Below are positions 23,401 to 27,156 of a DNA stretch of 64,000 nucleotides, piece after piece. The notes beneath the pieces were generated by a model. The model saw only the letters and a program-made list of their open reading frames with translations, was not told where the DNA came from and ran no database searches. Numbering within the stretch: position 1 is the first letter of the stretch; every line of letters begins with the position of its first letter. Source of the DNA: Thiotrichaceae bacterium (GTDB taxonomy: Bacteria; Pseudomonadota; Gammaproteobacteria; Beggiatoales; Beggiatoaceae); contig JAQTYU010000010.1 of the NCBI GenBank assembly GCA_028688145.1, positions 1 to 64,000 of the forward strand. The letters are read 5' to 3'. The position numbers and the translations under genes are program-made.

Positions 23401-25721
23401 GTTGCCAAGCTCCCAAAAGATACTTCGCCTGCCGTCGAATTACTGACCGCAGTAGTCGTATGATTGGTAAACGAACCGCCCCCAAAAGCTACGGTTGTTC
23501 CCACAGCCACGCTAGATTTAGGCGCGTTGATGGTAATTGTTGGCGTGAAACTGGTGTCAAAACGTTGTCCGTCTGAAAATTTATCGGTGACAACAATATT
23601 ATTTAAAGCAAAATAATCAGAGACTTGAATATCTAAACTGTATTCAACGGTTTTCCCGGGCAGCAGGGTTTTATCGGCTTCAACCACTGCCGCGCCTTTC
23701 TGAATCGCGACTGAACGATCGTTTAAAACGGCAGTCGCCGTGGCAGGCGTGCCGCTCACGGTGGGATTGTGCGTGCCTGTCACTGCGTCATAATCGGCTG
23801 AAGATAAATAAGTGGCTGTGACAGGTCCTACCGTATTGGTAGAAATCACATCGTCACCCGTTTTGGGATCAATTACGGGGTGAGTTTGTGGAGGATTTAC
23901 GGTATTGACGGTGTAATCTTGTTCATTATATTCAGGGACATAAAAATCATAAGTAATGGTGATGTCATTACCGATTTTGCCTTGTGGCGGGGTATTTAGT
24001 TGTAATTTAAGAAGATTTTGCTCGCCCGTGCCTTGGGGCGCAACAGTCGATGGGGTATTAATTAAAGTGTAGGGAATTGCCGCGCCTAAACTGTCTTTAA
24101 CCTGTAAATTGCCTTGATAAATAATATTGTCGGGCAACACATCAGGAATCACTAAATTCGTCAGGTCAACTAAATTCGCAATATCGACGTTAATCGTGTA
24201 ACTACGCACGAAGTTTTTACCCGTGGCAGTTTCTCCCTCGGGCGCATTCACCACTTTTGAAGTGGTCAGGATTTTGGGCGTAATCGAGCTGGTACTGGTT
24301 GCACCGACTAAGGGCGTGTCACTACCAGGATTATCTAAAGGATCAACCCCAAAGCGAAAACCACCCGTCACTTCAAAAGGCATCGCAACATCTGGAATTG
24401 AACCTGTGGGATGTAAGGTAGTGCCAGGAACTAAAGCGGGGAAGGGATTTTCAATCTTATCGGTTTCTTCTAACACATTACCTTTGAAGACAATTTCAGC
24501 ATTGGGCTGATTGGGCACAAAGCTCCCGAAAGGCAATTGCACTAAATACCATTTGTCGCCAATGTTTGGGGTATTAGAAACCGCATCGCCAGGTGTGGTA
24601 AACGGCGCGCCATAAGGATGTTGAGCAACCACAGCCCCCGCACTGTCTACCCAACGCGTGCCATCCCAAGTTCCAACCACTTTCCACAATGACGCATCTA
24701 AAGCCGTATCAAAATAGGTCGGCGAGCCAACTTTTACGCCCGCAGGAATGCGTAAATCAAAGAAAGGACCATACCCAACTTCAGTATTTACCGATGAGGT
24801 GTTGTCGAAAACAACTTTAAAATCAAAGCTCTCATTCAACATATTGGTGGCAGGTAAACTTAAAGTTGCCGTCGCGGTGGGCGCGAGTAACACTTCAACA
24901 GGCGTACTTAAAGTTTGGGTGTGAATTGCACCCGTTTCTTGTTCGAGCTGCCAATTGCCGCCTAAATCTTTACTGCCCGTTTGGTCAGTCGAAGCCGCAA
25001 CCTGTGCGCCTGTCAACGCGCTCAATTCCTGGGTAAATTCAACCCCAACATCTGTCGCGGCAACATTACAACCATAAAGCAGAATATCTGCGCCTTGGCT
25101 TAAACCCAGTTTCCAAGTGCTCACGGTTTGCGTAACTTGGGTATTGCCTTCCAAGGCTTTTAAATCAAAGGTATTTGTTCCCAGTTGCAAACTGCCATCG
25201 GTGGCGTGGGAAAGAATATGCACTGCATCGACTTTATGCGTGGCTTTGTCATAAGCCGCTAAAGTATCAGAGATTTCTTGTACCGCATCATTACTGTGCC
25301 CAATCACCACAACTTTCAAATCAATGCCTTCAGGATTTTGATTTTGATAAGCATCGACTAAATTTTGATAATTACGAATGCCCGCATCGACAAACACAAT
25401 TTCGATACGTTTCGGTTCAGCCGTGGAGGTTAGCGTGGTGGGAGTATTCAGGACATCGGCGGGCGGTTCAGTGACTGCGGTTTTATCAGAAGCGGGGAGA
25501 GCTATGTCCGTCGGGGCTGTTGTTGCCGCGAGTGTCGGCGAGAATGTTGTATGCAAATCGCTAAGTGTGCTGTCGTGCGTGGTGTCAGCGGGCGGAGTAT
25601 CTAGTGCTGCGACCAGAGGATTCGCACTGAATAAGACACGTTCTTCTAAACGTTCAAACAGAGGGGCATACGTGGATTTAGCCGCAGCGGGCAACACGGT
25701 CGTTTTAGAAGGCTTTTTCAT
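1..25721 (-). CDS. Giant repetitive surface protein with DUF4347, DUF11-like and SdrD-B/Cna-B-like repeats (3' end beyond left edge)
   Basis: The minus-strand frame opens with ATG at 25719-25721. Codon phase was checked at about 23.9, 20.1, 15.3, 10.1, 7.1, 0.35 and 0.03 kb and is the same everywhere, so at least 8573 codons are visible and no stop is reached. Residues 1-45 hold a LEPR-like leader (FERLEERVLFSANPL). About 103-276 match DUF4347 (VHILSHATDG, DILLYGCNVA). About 278-1845 are DUF11/isopeptide-D2-like modules, recognisable by VVEPxLxITK and YxLTVxLPEG. About 1848-3690 are mostly Cna-B/SdrD-B modules (DxNxDGxxDxxEPGLxxV ... DFGY). The two types then alternate, ending in SdrD-B units at the left edge. 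Families of this kind are large extracellular adhesins or matrix proteins, usually exported by type I secretion; the C-terminal signal is not visible. Export route and ligand are inference. No gene for the exporter lies in the window. Confidence 0.93.
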   Translation of the reverse strand, partial: MKKPSKTTVLPAAAKSTYAPLFERLEERVLFSANPLVAALDTPPADTTHDSTLSDLHTTFSPTLAATTAPTDIALPASDKTAVTEPPADVLNTPTTLTSTAEPKRIEIVFVDAGIRNYQNLVDAYQNQNPEGIDLKVVVIGHSNDAVQEISDTLAAYDKATHKVDAVHILSHATDGSLQLGTNTFDLKALEGNTQVTQTVSTWKLGLSQGADILLYGCNVAATDVGVEFTQELSALTGAQVAASTDQTGSKDLGGNWQLEQETGAIHTQTLSTPVEVLLAPTATATLSLPATNMLNESFDFKVVFDNTSSVNTEVGYGPFFDLRIPAGVKVGSPTYFDTALDASLWKVVGTWDGTRWVDSAGAVVAQHPYGAPFTTPGDAVSNTPNIGDKWYLVQLPFGSFVPNQPNAEIVFKGNVLEETDKIENPFPALVPGTTLHPTGSIPDVAMPFEVTGGFRFGVDPLDNPGSDTPLVGATSTSSITPKILTTSKVVNAPEGETATGKNFVRSYTINVDIANLVDLTNLVIPDVLPDNIIYQGNLQVKDSLGAAIPYTLINTPSTVAPQGTGEQNLLKLQLNTPPQGKIGNDITITYDFYVPEYNEQDYTVNTVNPPQTHPVIDPKTGDDVISTNTVGPVTATYLSSADYDAVTGTHNPTVSGTPATATAVLNDRSVAIQKGAAVVEADKTLLPGKTVEYSLDIQVSDYFALNNIVVTDKFSDGQRFDTSFTPTITINAPKSSVAVGTTVAFGGGSFTNHTTTAVSNSTAGEVSFGSLATNHFAGTVNAQADGIRNATTGAVGTYNPTSNPNPKDGSTTLVFDVSAELQAQGITDGSLRGNENTLLSPNETSIAPGTTVTIKYRTVVQEQFSDVHLDAGYTGDASVDTLDKLNNNVEVKGNLLNTDGTYTALALQANDVADGNAAHDTTKNPTQTAFEADTSAAELSIPAPELAKNIYAINGQTNYDLPPRITAGDLVTYRLTLTMPAADTEGMKLTDYLPLPVFDLNKQPLDTSSIKPYVAGVYDSASALPVANAITYGPSDQYHIIKTSPDFHSDTTVPSITQNTNQNTVSLDFGKFDTNPTQSMTIDVLITVEATDEAFAHDGFFLTNQAEASYGNTKSDSTSTSKIVQILVVEPDIKVSKGVVATTSTSGHFTPSVGGQDNFGAAGTLGSSFTGIITSDLIHAAAPANQVAVNNDVSGLDAGDIVKFAITLENTGGQAAHDMLIKDTLQKGFDLTGIGANGANVVVKTGDGTVLNFTGNLFGEGIRITDLGTNQANGALDAGYDNTGAKTTSGSNVVVITYDLKVSATIPPATVIDNTAELLEYSAHENGKDLTAGQDNPNWKDKAETVISSPSIVSKKITSSDSSTTAGSSGGVITTDPLTNVVTGEAEPLAIGEIATYQLTVRLPEGDVPSLVVKDLMPSGMILVPNSVKLVTTGITGYSDFTGTIQGIKLGDSSLSTLADGDSLKYSGGTKDGEAFTVFFGDIVLPATTSDTAAKNNDNYFVVQYQAQVVDRIDNVKDKELKNTATIDVPTDATAPVTSNTVTAKIIEPQLTITKDITQTRADAQDTINVTLTVTNTGNSDAFDVVIQDVIDPTKFNAADAKVVRVSTGSPFTATYDATGHTVYYKAAQFAQGATATFTLTLEVTGVSQNLIAGEKITNTVQVTDYSSLSGTQTGERNYPDLQSNDSFTVQNNASGTTAELAKNLVSTEITGTNNTATTQAVIGEKVTYDLVVKLAEGTALNARVLDTLDLGLGFVSIDSVTTSGSPGNQITNGLGTLLDLTQLNNGLSITGDGKTSNQQILFDLGTILNPSRDNSNNETVTIRYTAMVLDTPGNQQGTTLNNSAKLTWLQGSGMLGDRVWFDVDKDGVQDAGEPGLVGVPVTLTWAGADGDLTTTADNQVYTTATTADGIYHFTGLPAGKYKVAVDDTALSTNFGLTVGTPGAKSYTLDLIAGQNLTDKDFGAIATSSLGDTVWFDINKNATKDAGELGVANAKVKIEWAGLDGNLSTSSDNSVITVTTDSSGNYKLSDIPGGKYRVSVLNADNSVYSTQDVTVAGGVYNSAVDFPVTFSDAAGKHVKNTVGNYATIGDTVWLDANANGAIDANEPALSGITVTLTDAGADNTFGTADDLNYTTVTDDTGIYSFKGIMPDTYKVTVTVPSGFTATNSTSNSVTIASGGSNLTQDFGMRGNYLIGGGVGLDTDKDTVKGLGAIRGQVRNDVNADGLMSTVSDPGIASVSLSLYFADTSGKPIGSALATTTTDSSGYYAFTNLAPANYAVVETDPATYTTTNDSDGSGANTLNQIAVRLAKGSTSSNNDFLDTNASVVGVTQNISGQVRNDTDADGDMYDSTETGISGVTIDLYAADALGNRTGAVLATTTTNGSGNYSFASKPVGNYVLVETNPSNYSSTMDADARNDNQISVNLVKGQDSVKNDFLDTNLAGNLPAAIRGTVYNDADANGGVNGAEVGIGSVTVALYRDDSTGKPIGSPLASTTTAADGSYAFLNVSPGKYVVVETDPATYSSTNDLDGIRNNTLNQIAVNLASATDNTGNDFFDTAQTASTTAISGQVRFDVDANGNITEPENGISGVTIKLYADTNANGILDAGETTAVATTTTDANGNYSFAGRAPGNYLVGETDAATYTSTNDKDGSGLNGRNLIAVTLPFGGNSTGNDFLDTKVTAEQGVPSGKVNITWAGLDTVFGSPDDLKFTLTSDASGNYSYDHLPAGKYIVSGYDESNTAVASQYFEIGANSKPNIDFSIYTPQNTVGSYITVGDTVYVDSNANGTQDGSELGIPNVTVKLTWAGADNIISTTDPSKNIDNVVFTTTTDASGKYKFTGVPSGNYQVTVDAATIPAGLKLGTTGLPAPFSAAFGDNLLTKDIPLVGSATLNVTVWNDADASTTVNGAEGRISNVPITVIWDKNGDGFGGTDDVTYNVFSPASGNYVFNNMPSGSYKVSVPNFNMTTNAINPNGEQTVSLVVGDNTTVAFGYKGTYSLGDLVYFDSDDNKTYGGTDSGLPNVTVTATWGGPDNNLATTGDNVDYVTKTDSVGHYQFYGLNAGNYSVAVTTSELPSALQAGRTTPTTVPLLLNLTADNLTADFGYKGNYIPPGSVDPISYGASIGDTVWYDKDADGTQDAGEAGMAGVTVILEQMAADGTTVLSSRITSTDANGNYLFDGLKGNLLGGQMYRVSVDPSTIPLSWSVSAGTGKYNPGTTTFVADLTLAYREVKIFDSTAHVVDADFGYTSAITISGTGKIGDMVYQDVDASNSYTAGDTGIVNANVTLKWAGLDNTFNTADDRSYVAVTDSTGKYQFNNLLEGQYTVTVDTATVTSTSSTATSLNYTLTPGQVVDTADFGFKAATNSIGDLVWADSNKDGVKDVNETGLANVEVKLQWAGSNGTFNNTDDRYYTTYTDENGLYKFSNLPDGNYKVSVSNVGTYNATTNPSSGITTAAGNVIAISGLTGGTVGTLTNGTADFGFAGGNAVGDYVWNDLNGDGKQDANEPGLPGVTVTLLWGGPDKDLSTTADNQTFTTVTDTPTNTTGGHYDFSGLPDGPYQISVGTAPYGMTLTTPTIQNSTFTLTGQQRLADRDFGYQGTGSASGIIWRDTNGNASKDGTEQGYAGMPVELFFKGADGLYNTTDDIYYATTSDANGNFSFSGLPMGDYHVLLLNSPQSTSTNNNPLDFTLSTGTPTKTNINTGLTTRDVDTPTVSAANIAVIEPVVGITKDVKVQSTLGTDNNPVTEGDAGDYVVYTITVKHPNTTDPDAYEVNVTDSLPIDYFYGASITAVTDSAGTFTLGSNPFTLTDSVLKSGNQYGGIVKTTTPFDLPQGREITITITGRLDNNVTPKQLVVNAAQATWTSLDGTQTNRSSFVEDVDRERTGGGDAVDDYLVSDDAVVKITSLKPEKVIIKTSEAGTNDTATNTNTLDALDTTQELTYIDSLGVASYQSSLQTGVTVETSNPETNDHIGNVKATIGEVVRYRLLTYLPEGSLSNVSIQENLPAGLKFLNDGTAKIAFINDSATNNITLTDATLSTAIVTNVTTAYTPTVAIPSANIVATAPTGITTTDTATDVYFTLGNIANSGLNSGKEYVVIEFNVLVTNETANQAYNNATGTATPTVRDNTFTVFVNNDTNLTTKSNVSTVEVVEPVITTLGLTQSTIVPKPDGTDTITYTLTFTNTGSSPAYDVNVTDILDKTPGLSQLKYTNSSFTTTDGATLVSTTPSDLNSNATDGNEQVVLVFDRVNVGETVTITLTADIKTSVVPNEVIYNNASLTYSSLPGAGTTGNATGSTAGTPASADGERDGTNGVGGLNDYVAAATATTVTSENYLPLVDKSLAATSEADTPNTPAPVKVAIGEIVTYRLVTTLYEGTVKNLQIQDRLPAGLQYINGSAKIAVVGDNPSTFSSSDAALNALAGLKVTGDRTTVPTAFLPDANVSKSSASNIDTYVPGDDIFFKLGNFTNGDNDANNEFVIIEFQVVVTNTKTGGDTNVTGTSRNNVYTVLADTNNDGKPGYISTIQDSNRDGVKGAGENAIAADDTDNDQTTLPSPTPTSPTSSIGSADSINASLTVVEPSLSITQTVSPVTPTDGKDTVTYTFTITNATGANVSPAYDVLLTDLIDNDLTLKTITDSLTTGVNTSTGQNLQYTIPRIGVGETVTVTVTTEVNGTVSAGEQISNTVHGVYSSLPGTNGTGSVTPGAAGSATGERDGSGSPTTTALNNYFIDSTVTHDIAVPLIDKLDLTKTTWTIGEPLDFYIHVTLPEGVTENLVLKDNLPPGLTPTSYEIITSGSSVGTTPIKTVNFSGTGVIAGGQVNVVAGMDGQDLILIPVGTVTTNSDNDTTNNSFLVKVTAYVTDNTATTNGKVLTNQGELDYQIPTTNATSDPSTGTAQVLTDNTTVTVVEPKLDIVQSIITPTTAIDAGDTVTYRITISHTGTSTSSAFDLNLSDVIPATLSGVTLNSATVSDGATSSNVISELTLTGNSLTTTGDIDLLWHSNGTNSQQLVIEVTGKVVDSITPNTTVNNAPSVTWTSLNGVITEERDGDAGHSGADNYTTNTTTPFTTPNTFSVTKLVNNPVSAKAAIADTVTYELDVTILEGTTNSLNIVDHLPAGMTYVAGSAQVSDANGMTISGFNSSIAGQNLTLTATSILNPSVIDNANTVDSKTFKITYQATVDAGNAISTSLDNDADATAANGLSDPNNTATVKVVEPELIITKTSPTVKADARDIVTYTVAVSNDSSVTADRGDAFDLIVTDPLTSDLILQVGTVQVSLDGGTTFSATPAGGVITKGNTAGDTTIEVKLDQYSTTAVQDIRIKYDAQIKDPTLPKATVTNTATIVWDGHAGAGGKSETKNDPHTITIHDNQVTGFVYEDIDDNAVFSTVAGDHPLAGVTLALTGTDHLGNAVNLTTTTLADGSYKFTLLRPSDAAGYTITETQPVTPIKYYDGKETAGAETNGVLGNSTASLPASTNDIINVKLPTGKDSISSANNFGELKATNLSGKVWEDNDNDGVIDAGEVGIDGVSVTLAGTDYRGNAVLINKTTAGGGLYSFDDLAPGTYSVTEAQPLITGGFTVDYYDGKDAVGTGANTAGTKVAFNTTTKDDVVNNIVLKSGETAINYNFGELKPVEISGFVYNDLNNNATKDSGEPPIEGTTVTLTGSYTNGEGTVVPVTQTVTTDTTGAYKFTALPPATYTVTETQPIDFNDGLDKLGTGATAAGTLGNDVFTNVKLDGGSVASNYNFGEVLKLDIVKSLFNTSETSTSNAPAEVTIGEEVTYALKVTVPEGVDISNLQVKDLVPAGMQYKSHTLVTTTAASSDYSSTNLLTADFNGTVPSPTKSGGASSGDPVIFDFGTVKATKDGDFTNNTFLINVTATVLDVVGNKGVPVASANTLSNTATLDVTTDSVTLQTTPVVDVKVVEPNIVFTKAITEAKADADQLVNIVLTAQNTGTSNAYEVVVEDILDPTKFDKTTINFGVAGTDYPTGFTPNFDTTTGKLSYSGGQIDKGATATFDFQIKTMGGTNATAVAVNSTITNTATVPHTTTLPNVVTGERDEPQQTSSDSLVIHTNQISGFAYEDIDDNAVFSTVAGDHPLQNVSLTLTGTDHLGNAVSLTTTTAADGSYIFDLLRPSDANGYTITETQPDKPTFPSKYYDGKETAGAEANGALGNSTADIPAVDNDTIHVVLPLDKDSISSANNFGELKATSLAGKVWEDNDNDGVIDAGEAGIDNVSVTLAGTDYRGNAVLINKTTAGGGLYSFDDLAPGTYSVTEAQPLIAGGFPVDYYDGKDAVGTGANTVGTKVAFDNTTKVDVVTGVVLKSGETAINYNFGELKPVEISGFVYNDLNNNATKDSGEPPIEGTTVTLTGSYTNGEGTVIPVTQTATTDNTGAYKFAALPPASYTITETQPTDFNDGTDKLGTGATAAGTLGNDVFTAVKLDGGSTAINYNFGEVLKLDIVKSLFNTSENSTLNTTTPAEVTIGEEVTYALKVTVPEGVDISNLQVKDLVPAGMQYKSHTIVTTAAASSDYSSTNLLTADFNGTVPNPTKSGGASSGDPVIFDFGTVKATKDGDFTNNTFLINVTATVLDVVGNKGVPVASANTLSNTATLDVTTDSVTLQTTPVVDVKVVEPNIVFTKAITEAKADADQLVHITLTAQNTGTSNAYEVVVEDILDPTKFDKTTINFGTAGVDYPTGFTPNFDTTTGKLSYSGGQIDKAATATFNFQIKTMGGTNATAVAVNSTITNTATVPHTTTLPNVVTGERDEPQVSGSDSLVIHNNQASGFVFKDVNGNALFDVGEEALVGVTLTLTGTDHLGNAVNLTTTTAADGSYKFDLLRPSDTNGYTITETQPLKDAANKDLADGQDVAGAEANGALGASTADLPVDGGGKIINDTIHVVFPLDKDSISAQDNFAEYPAARLGDVVWFDKNADGIQDAGEPGLNGVTVTLTDTITGQVRTQTTHSINGVEGSYFFEILTPSTYQAKFALPSGMEFSPAKVTAGGGTNSNDSDVTNAATGETDNIVLGIGEANLNVDAGLVYQTKLSGFTYRDDNNDGVKDAGEPAIAGSTITLKDSAGTVVATTTTATDGSYSFTNLPPSNLAINDPFATLDGYTLEETQPVGYQDGKDTLGTGATGALGSNSVNEKFTGIQLVRGDNAVNYNFGEILLSSLTGTVYNDANDDGLIDTVTEAGIKSVTISLSGKDDLGNTVNLTTTTAVDGTYKFDNLRPSDAAGYTLTETQPLKFTDGKDSLGTITNLATAASSTVGTMSNDVLSVIVLPSNSAGTEYNFGEHLLPSVLDRQIISTSEAHTPGTGAATDVAVGEIVRYRLIVEIPEGTFPNTQLQEKLPAGLLFLNDDTSTLAFVSNTGSITSSTLTGAGLAVVGSDPNVTPTFKLIDTAVSTSPTAEDDTYANGTDVFFKLGNVVNNASDADKEYAVIEFNALVMNSTEVQGLNNNTGAVLPSTLTNNFDLFVGGTKVGSSPNTSVAVVEPKVVVTKTVTTAPINPGDPIKYRIDIENTGQTTAFDIAAIDNLVSQLDLVHVTQLPSTSAGVVITEDLTNDKLSIGIDKLATGAANKLSFQVEGLVKTSTSIGVPFNNTADLTYTSLPGTTGTPKADTTKNPTGSDVATAGGVSGTDTGERTGQNGVGGLNDFVSTSTATAILPVSTITGQVRNDINANGVFSDPDNGMAGVTVELFANDGTGKPTGSPIRSTTTDASGNYSFTTLPAGNYVVVETIPNGFVATNDRDGKTSNTLNVISTPVGVGATSSGNDFLDTQVGSLGDYVWNDFNNDGVQATGEPGLAGVSVQALWAGPDGDFTTTADNQTQTTKTDNTGHYLFSNMFAGKYQISVGAGLPANFVPTVGTQSVGANNTTVSLTPGQNKLDVDFGYIDSHQGSIGDYVWTDTNADGVQDASETPLANMTVTLTNAGADGTFGTADDTVQTTTTDTAGKYHFTSLAAGTYQVAVTTPPNNTTFTTPSSNNPVNLAMNQVIDTVDFGFAPNISSFGDYVWNDVNRDGIQDANETGFSGVTVKALWAGLDGKIGTADDQGYFSNTDANGKYNFNDMPAGTYQVTLENGLPAGVTATTGPQSVGSNSATISLAVGQSKQDVDFGYSANNGSFGDYVWFDTNKDGIQDATESGLSGVTVQATFAGSDGKLGTADDKVFTTVTDAAGKYNFSQLSAGTYQVVLMNVPSQYTPTTGSQSVGSLNTTFVLNAGQTRTDLDFGFGESVVLPPPAPNNGLLGDYVWVDSNGDGIQDAGETPLSNITLTLTSAGADKQLGTADDVTYSTITDNTGHYQFAGLAAGNYQVAVTTPPANMSLTTPSSANPVSLAAGQSLLTLDFGYKPAGTASLGDYVWLDSNSDGLQDASESGLANVAVKATWAGADNKLGTSDDVVYNTTTDASGKYHFSSLPAGTYQVQLNNLPSGVTPTTGLQSVGSNSTTVTLSAGQNKQDVDFGYNNPGQGSIGDLVWNDQNGDGLYQVGEPLFGNVVVTLKSAGNDGVLGTADDTTQTTTTDVNGVYHFNNLPAGDYQVQVDMPAGVTTLTTPNSGNPLHLNPNENRTDIDFGFN
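4990..9260 (-). repeat. Two-copy tandem duplication (about 2.13 kb) inside the giant gene
   Basis: Copy 1 (about 5002-7137) and copy 2 (about 7138-9258) align with an offset of about 2120-2136 bp, close to 709 codons. A stretch of about 170 bp near 5806-5979 is essentially identical to 7933-8106. A third partial copy of the boundary appears just above 9259. Each copy encodes one DUF11-type unit plus several SdrD-B-type units (YNFGEL, FVYxDxNNNATKDSGEPP). The low divergence points to recent in-frame duplication. Confidence 0.85.
25555..25721 (-). other. LEPR-like N-terminal leader and Thr/Ala/Pro-rich linker of the giant protein
   Basis: The first 45 or so residues read as a basic start (MKKPSKTT), then FERLEERVLFSANP. 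This resembles the short LEPRxLLSADP motif found at the N-terminus of very large secreted proteins that also carry DUF4347. A Thr/Ala/Pro-rich linker follows. No classical Sec signal peptide (hydrophobic core plus AxA) is seen. That agrees with non-Sec export, but export was not shown. Confidence 0.6.
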
Positions 25722-26397
25722 GGCGAATACCTATGGTGATAGATACTCCACTAAATTGGTACATGTTTAATGCGAGGGACTAAATCCTACCAGACCTAGC
25801 AGAGTCTTTAAAGTCAACTAATAATCTTGAATTATCAGTTATTTAAATCGGTTATGTAGGGGTAAACTCAACAACGCAGTGAGATTAAATACCTGTGGCG
25901 AGACATACCCAGTATCTATCCATCGCAAACTTTGAAGAGAAAATTGCTTCTGAAAAAAGCTAATTTAGTTTGGATGAAGGAAAAACAATAGCTGATTTTA
26001 TGCAAGGCTTATGCCTGTGAACATAAAAATAGTCGTTCTGGAAGAGCTAATAGGCTAATTATTAGCAGGCAGGGTGATGCAAGACAATTGCAATTGCCAT
26101 GCGTTAGAATATCCCCATGCCATCCAACTTTAATTTCCATATTTTATTGATAATATATGGAAAATATAACTTCAAATCGGGAGTATTTTTGAACTAAATC
26201 TACACTCGGTACTGTCCGCAAAATTTAATCCAATTCATTTTTCAAATATGTAATTATTTGAAATACGGTATTTTTTTAACGACTAACGGTAGGTTATTAA
26301 CTTGTGATTATATATTAGATAACCAATGGTTTTGTAGTAAAATTTATTTTATCAGTAGTGCTAACTATAGTAATACCTAATCAATTATTGGGATTGA
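25722..26397. other. AT-rich spacer upstream of the giant gene
   Basis: No convincing gene is seen. The stretch from about 26130 becomes strongly AT-rich. A perfect 7-bp hairpin GCTAATA/TATTAGC with a 7-nt loop sits at 26046-26066, and a TAATCAA/TTGATTA hairpin sits near 26378-26400. The spacer must hold the promoter of the giant gene. On the minus strand the region 30-80 bases before the ATG contains a TTGACT box, but no well-spaced -10 box could be matched to it. Confidence 0.5.
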
Positions 26398-26478
26398 TTA
26401 AGAGTTATGCAGTTGAATTTAAGGGATTATAAGGTTTTTTAAATTAATATGTTATTAATTCAACGGCGTAACTCCTAA
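26398..26478. repeat. 81-bp MITE-like element with 22-bp inverted ends
   Basis: The left end at 26398-26419 and the reverse complement of the right end at 26457-26478 agree at 19 of 22 positions (core GAGTTAyGCmGTTGAATT). The 37-bp middle is AT-rich and has no coding capacity. The size, the imperfect inverted termini and the position between genes fit a miniature inverted-repeat element or a solo remnant of an insertion sequence. The parent element is not in the window. Confidence 0.6.
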
Positions 26479-26598
26479 TTGACAAAGAAATCTATATCCC
26501 ATATTAATTATATTGAAATAGAGCGATTGCGAACTCGCAGTTCTAACTCTTTCCGCATTGCGCCCTGCTTCATTTAATCGACGTTCAAACATTCTCAT
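26455..26598 (-). pseudogene. Short 47-codon ORF after gspH; likely remnant of a gspI-type gene
   Basis: The ATG overlaps the gspH stop (ATGA), the usual translational coupling of pseudopilin genes in a type II secretion operon. The first residues (MRMFERRLNEAGRNAER) could be a pseudopilin leader, but the expected GFTLLEV segment never follows. The frame instead enters AT-rich DNA and stops inside the right end of the 81-bp inverted-repeat element. I infer that the original downstream gene was broken by rearrangement near 26548. It could also be a small unrelated peptide or simply untranslated tail. Confidence 0.4.
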
Positions 26599-27149
26599 TT
26601 CGGATCATCCTGTTTAATCTGAATTTCCCCCAGCAAATTCGCAATAATGCGATATTGTGGTAATTGCGCCTCGTTTCCCGAAGTTTTTGCACGCAAAGTC
26701 AACGTAAATGGGGTCATTTCGCCACTGGAAAGGATTAAGATTTGAGGACGATTTTTCTCTTTTTCATTTTTAGTATTTTTATCGTTGGAAGGCAGCAATT
26801 TCAAGCTTTCCCCGTCCAATTCCAAACTCGCTTCCATCGATTCTGGGAAACTACGCGGGTGCAAAGTATCATCGCGCTTGCTAAAACGTGTCCATTCGGG
26901 CGGTGACAAGGTGAAAAACTCATAACCCGTGGGCTGAAAACGTACCCCATATTCTTTAGTTTGCAAAATCGCCTCTTCACGCGCCAACTGCAACACGGCT
27001 TGCACCCGCCGCGCTTCTTGCGAGAGCACCCGCGCCTGTCCCCCGTCGCCCAATTTCAAGCTGGCAAAGCTTAAAATAATGCCCATCAATAAGACGACGA
27101 CTAAGACTTCAAGCAGGGTAAAGCCTGAATTTTTACGCATAAGCTGCAT
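26595..27149 (-). CDS. GspH/FimT-type pseudopilin
   Basis: This 184-residue protein has a short basic leader and the type IV prepilin cleavage site G|FTLLEVLVVVLLMGII. A hydrophobic helix and a GspH-like beta domain follow (LQLAREEAILQTKEYGVRF near residue 50). Such proteins are minor pseudopilins of the type II secretion system or FimT-like minor pilins, processed by PilD at the inner membrane. A second ATG nine bases in (27140) gives MRKNSGF and is an equally good start. The gene lies 7 bp after the CheW-like gene and is probably in its operon. The rest of a gsp operon (I, J, K) is absent; only a 47-codon remnant follows. Confidence 0.82.
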   Translation of the reverse strand: MQLMRKNSGFTLLEVLVVVLLMGIILSFASLKLGDGGQARVLSQEARRVQAVLQLAREEAILQTKEYGVRFQPTGYEFFTLSPPEWTRFSKRDDTLHPRSFPESMEASLELDGESLKLLPSNDKNTKNEKEKNRPQILILSSGEMTPFTLTLRAKTSGNEAQLPQYRIIANLLGEIQIKQDDPK

Positions 27150-27156
27150 TAAAATC

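Noticed and set aside
1314-25770. Many plus-strand ORFs of 60-147 codons opposite the giant gene
   Set aside because: They mirror the repeat structure of the minus-strand gene, lack ribosome binding sites and recognisable domains, and recur at matching points in duplicated modules, as expected of antisense shadows.
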